DNA of 37,201 bases from Hymenopellis radicata (Eukaryota > Basidiomycota > Agaricomycetes > Agaricales > Physalacriaceae). How positions within the stretch are numbered: position 1 is the stretch's first letter; every line of letters begins with the position of its first letter. Under the pieces are notes generated by a model. That model had not been told where the DNA came from and searched no databases. It saw only the letters and a list, made by a program, of their open reading frames with translations. Positions 34,672 to 37,201 of the stretch are shown here, one piece after another. The stretch is from positions 1-37,201 of the forward strand of contig JADNRX010000507.1 of NCBI GenBank assembly GCA_015501595.1, written 5' to 3'. Position numbers and translations under genes: made by a program.

Positions 34672-36141
34672 CTACACCGTCACTGCTAGCTCCTCCGAAG
34701 CTTGACCTGTCCCACCCGACACACGTCCAACCAACTTCTTGAAGAACTTGCTCTTCGGCCAGACCGATTTCTTGCTGTTAGGGACCTCACGGATCCATGC
34801 CGGCTTCCTAAAATCGAACATCTTCGAGCTACGCCGCACTCCCGTCCCTTCATCTATGTCGGGCACAACCTCGATGTCCACAGGCACCTGGGCAGCATGT
34901 GTCTCGGGCGTGATAGGTCCACGACTGCTCGGGGCTGACTCCAAAGAAGAGGGCGCAGTAAGGAAAGGATTCACAGGTGGCAGCGTGGCGGTCTTGCTGA
35001 CGTGTAATACAGCTATCCGATCAATGAAGGACTCGCCGATATGTAGGACACCGCCGACTTCGCATGAGAGTGCGGGTGCAGGCGAAGTAGTGGAATTTGA
35101 GCGACGAAGACAAGTCGAGGTGCGAGGTGAGGTGTCGTCGGCATGTATGGGAACGAGCGCGCCGTCCTCACAGCCTTCAGGAAAGAAAGTATCGAGGGCG
35201 ATAATCTCTCTGCGCAGTTCCGGGATAGATATACGTTTGTTGGGGTCGATAGTGAAAATTCGCTTCAAGAGATCGTTGGTCTCTTCGGAGATTGGAAGAA
35301 CGCGCAAAAAGTAGCAGTCGTCGGTCATGAACGCAGAAAAGCAGGGTCGTTAAGCCGAGCACGAGTCCATGGGGCGCGTTTGGTGATCATGTTAACGAGG
35401 ATAACTCCGAGAGCCCATACGTCGTTAGTACGCGTTGAATACTGCTTGCCGAATATGAAGTCTTTGCCAATGCATTCTACACAAGATCAGCAAGGGTATG
35501 AGCGAGGATGAATGCAACAGACCAGGGCTCATGTACTCCCAACTGCCACAGCGAAAATCCATCGAAATTGTTGAAATCGTCGACAATCCGAAATCCGCTA
35601 CAAAGTATTCCTCTCCCTCAGCCGAGTAAAGAATATTTTCTGGCTTCAGATCCCTGGAACGACGTCAGATTGAGTTAAAGGCGAGATGGTACACTGACCG
35701 ATGAAAAACACCGCGCTGATGACAATGGTGAACCGCGTTGAGTATCTGAAGAAAGGCGATTTTGATGCGGTCTGTGCGTTGGAAGAAATGGCCCCTCGTT
35801 ACGATGGCTTGGAATAGGTCACCGCCAGTGCAGAGATCAAGGACAACGTAGGTGAACCTATCATCGGAAAAGCAGCGATGGAACGTGACGATGTTGGGGT
35901 GGTCCGATACGTATTCGTGGTTGGTGAATTCGCGGGTTTGCAGTTGGGCTTCAAAGGATTCCGGCTCTGGCTTGAGCATGCACTTGACGGCGAAATAGGC
36001 GGGTTTGTCAGACGGAGAGAGCATGTCGATGGCGCGGTAAACTTTTCCCCACGTCCCAGCGCCGAGGCAGTCGATGAGACGCAGGCCGCCCTCAATGACG
36101 GCGCCTTGGAAATCGGGAAGTTCTTGGGTTGCAGAAGGCAT
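34672..36141 (-). CDS. Ser/Thr protein kinase, Ran1/Ksp1-like
   Basis: The start ATG is at 36141-36139. Kinase landmarks in order: the glycine loop GAGTWG (27-32), the ATP lysine in FAVK (K53), [14 protein letters not shown], the hinge [15 protein letters not shown] and [16 protein letters not shown]. An intron splits HR from [13 protein letters not shown]; then come [52 protein letters not shown] and [20 protein letters not shown]. The fungal Ran1/Pat1, Ksp1 and Sks1 kinases share DxxxGxxF/HRDLKPEN and SWEYMSPE features. These act in nutrient and developmental control. A Ser/Thr/Pro-rich tail of about 150 residues follows the catalytic domain and ends at 34672. All catalytic residues are present. 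Introns lie at roughly 35697-35656, 35520-35475 and 35378-35330. Confidence 0.9.
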
Positions 36142-36565
36142 GGAAAGCGAAGAAAGGGACTATCAAAGTCGTCAGAAGCGAAAAAAATAGAGATGGTGGT
36201 GGTAAGAAGGCAAGATGTGCAGGAAGGAACCGAAGAGCGCCCTGTCCCTTTTAAGTACGCGGTATTTGCGTCTATTTGCCCCGGCGCGAATCACGTCATG
36301 TGTACGATCGACCGGCAGTAAATGCCGAACATACCGAAAGATGGAAGTTACCTTGTGACGAGGGCAGGTCTACCTGGAACCACGACCTCTATTGTTCCCC
36401 TTCGCCGTCGTTGTCGTTGTTCTCGTCGTAGTCGACGACCTACAGCTCTCCGCGTCCTCGTAGGTATCAGCGACCCTGGATGTCAATCGGTGAGAAGCAC
36501 ATTCGTTCGCTTGCTCCGTCGATCTGACATACCATGCTCTATCTTCTAGTGACGACTAGCAAAAC
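36142..36565. other. Divergent intergenic region
   Basis: Lies between the kinase start (-) and the secreted protein start (+), about 420 bases, and probably holds both promoters. The open frame at 36322-36549 shows no recognisable content. Confidence 0.45.
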
Positions 36566-37201
36566 ATGAAGAAATCTCTGGTCTACGTTCTTTTTCTCGC
36601 TGTCTGCTCGTTCGGGTATGGGAGAACCAATTGGTCCGGCCGCGTCAAGGTATGTTTGTCATCCGTCACTGTCTAGCGCCCATGTTTTACGGAGAGTTCG
36701 ATCGGTCTGGCGGTCTAGCACGCTTCGGACCCGTCCTACATTTTACTCTCCTCCGTGTACCCTTGTTCTGTGCTAACTACTATGTCGACAGATACTGCAT
36801 CGAGCACGTCGACAGGCAGTTCTCCCTCCTCGTCTCCATTCCTCATCTTTACGGACATCTCCTCCCTTACTGCCTGTTCTCCGGGGACCATAAACTGGGC
36901 GTATGCCGGTCCTCAGGCCGCCCTCTCATTGACCATTACCACTATCGGTGTCACTCAATCCGAAGCACCCTCCTCGACTGAATCCTCCTCCATTTCCCGA
37001 ACCATCACTCGTCCAACAATCTCGAACAGTGGTATCACCGCTCGGGCAATCCCAACTTTCTTGACGGGGCAAGGGATTCTGCGGCTCGGACGGTCGTACA
37101 ATTAATCAGCGGAGATATCGATCCCGCAGCGCACAACTTCACATGGGCTTCCGTCACCGTTCCACAAGGATGGTATACGATCTACGCTTCCATGGATGAA
37201 T
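36566..37201 (+). CDS. Secreted Ser/Thr-rich protein, 3' end outside window
   Basis: The ATG at 36566 opens a signal peptide (MKKSLVYVLFLAVCSFGYG). Exon 1 ends at 36649 with a GTATGT donor. A later exon (from about 36792) has TASSTSTGSSPSSS, then LTACSPGTINWAYAGPQAAL, SEAPSSTESSSISRTIT, and after a one-base frame slip in GGGG (37066-37069) ISGDIDPAAHNFTWASVTVP and QGWYTIYASMDE at the edge. Agaricomycetes have many such proteins: signal peptide, a C-x-PG-x-I-x-W Ig-like extracellular domain, Ser/Thr linker, often a single membrane helix. Function unknown. The exon pattern between 36650 and 36791 was not resolved. Confidence 0.6.

Noticed and set aside
36322..36549. Arg-rich 75-codon frame upstream of the secreted protein
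   Set aside because: Low-complexity CGTCGTCG-type sequence in a promoter region; no supporting features.

Overview
The window reads as nuclear DNA of a filamentous basidiomycete, probably a wood- or litter-decaying Agaricomycete. Genes carry many short introns (about 39-62 nt, GT...AG). Intergenic gaps are short. Family content fits this group: a DUF6535 membrane protein, a GH5 endoglucanase with a fungal CBM1, calcineurin A, an oxysterol-binding protein, UNC50/Gmh1, a DAL5-type MFS permease and a Ran1/Ksp1-type kinase.

Layout. 1-240: decayed copy of part of the membrane-protein gene that lies at 7.7-8.9 kb. 0.8-1.7 kb: F-box/LRR-like remnant. 1765-6311: a 4.5-kb DNA transposon with 27-bp terminal inverted repeats and TA target duplications. 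Its single five-exon gene encodes an N-terminal Ulp1/C48 cysteine protease joined to a Tc1/mariner-pogo-like DDE transposase. 6.4-7.7 kb: carboxylesterase pseudogene. 7.7-8.9 kb: integral membrane protein (-). 10.6-12.5 kb: oxysterol-binding protein (+). 13.2-15.7 kb: calcineurin A (+). 16.6-19.7 kb: DUF6535 protein (+). 20.8-22.5 kb: GH5 cellulase (+). 22.8 kb: tRNA-like Pol III gene. 22.9-23.85 kb: three copies of a foldback MITE-like element. 24.4-28.0 kb: WW-domain, Arg/Pro-rich protein (-). 28.2-29.2 kb: UNC50 (+). 29.6-30.6 kb: small Cys-rich protein (-). 31.5-33.7 kb: MFS permease (-). 34.7-36.1 kb: protein kinase (-). 36.6 kb to the edge: start of a secreted Ser/Thr-rich protein (+).

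The most notable item is the Ulp1-DDE transposon. All four of its introns fall between codons. The protease occupies exon 1 alone, so retaining intron 1 would give a protease-only product. TIR-linked 10-bp motifs and hairpins lie at both ends.

A second, window-wide signal is a series of single missing bases, mostly C or G and usually in short runs. At least a dozen lie in otherwise well-conserved genes (OSBP, calcineurin A, GH5, DUF6535, membrane protein, MFS, transposase). Nearly every disruption that could be read shifts the frame the same way. Five complete gene models become exact multiples of three once these bases are allowed for. This looks more like uncorrected sequencing or assembly deletions than a cluster of pseudogenes, so 'broken' calls here need care. 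The carboxylesterase and the F-box remnant look truly decayed.

The host genes form no operon-like pathway. They are unrelated housekeeping and accessory genes, typical of a fungal chromosome arm with local transposon activity.
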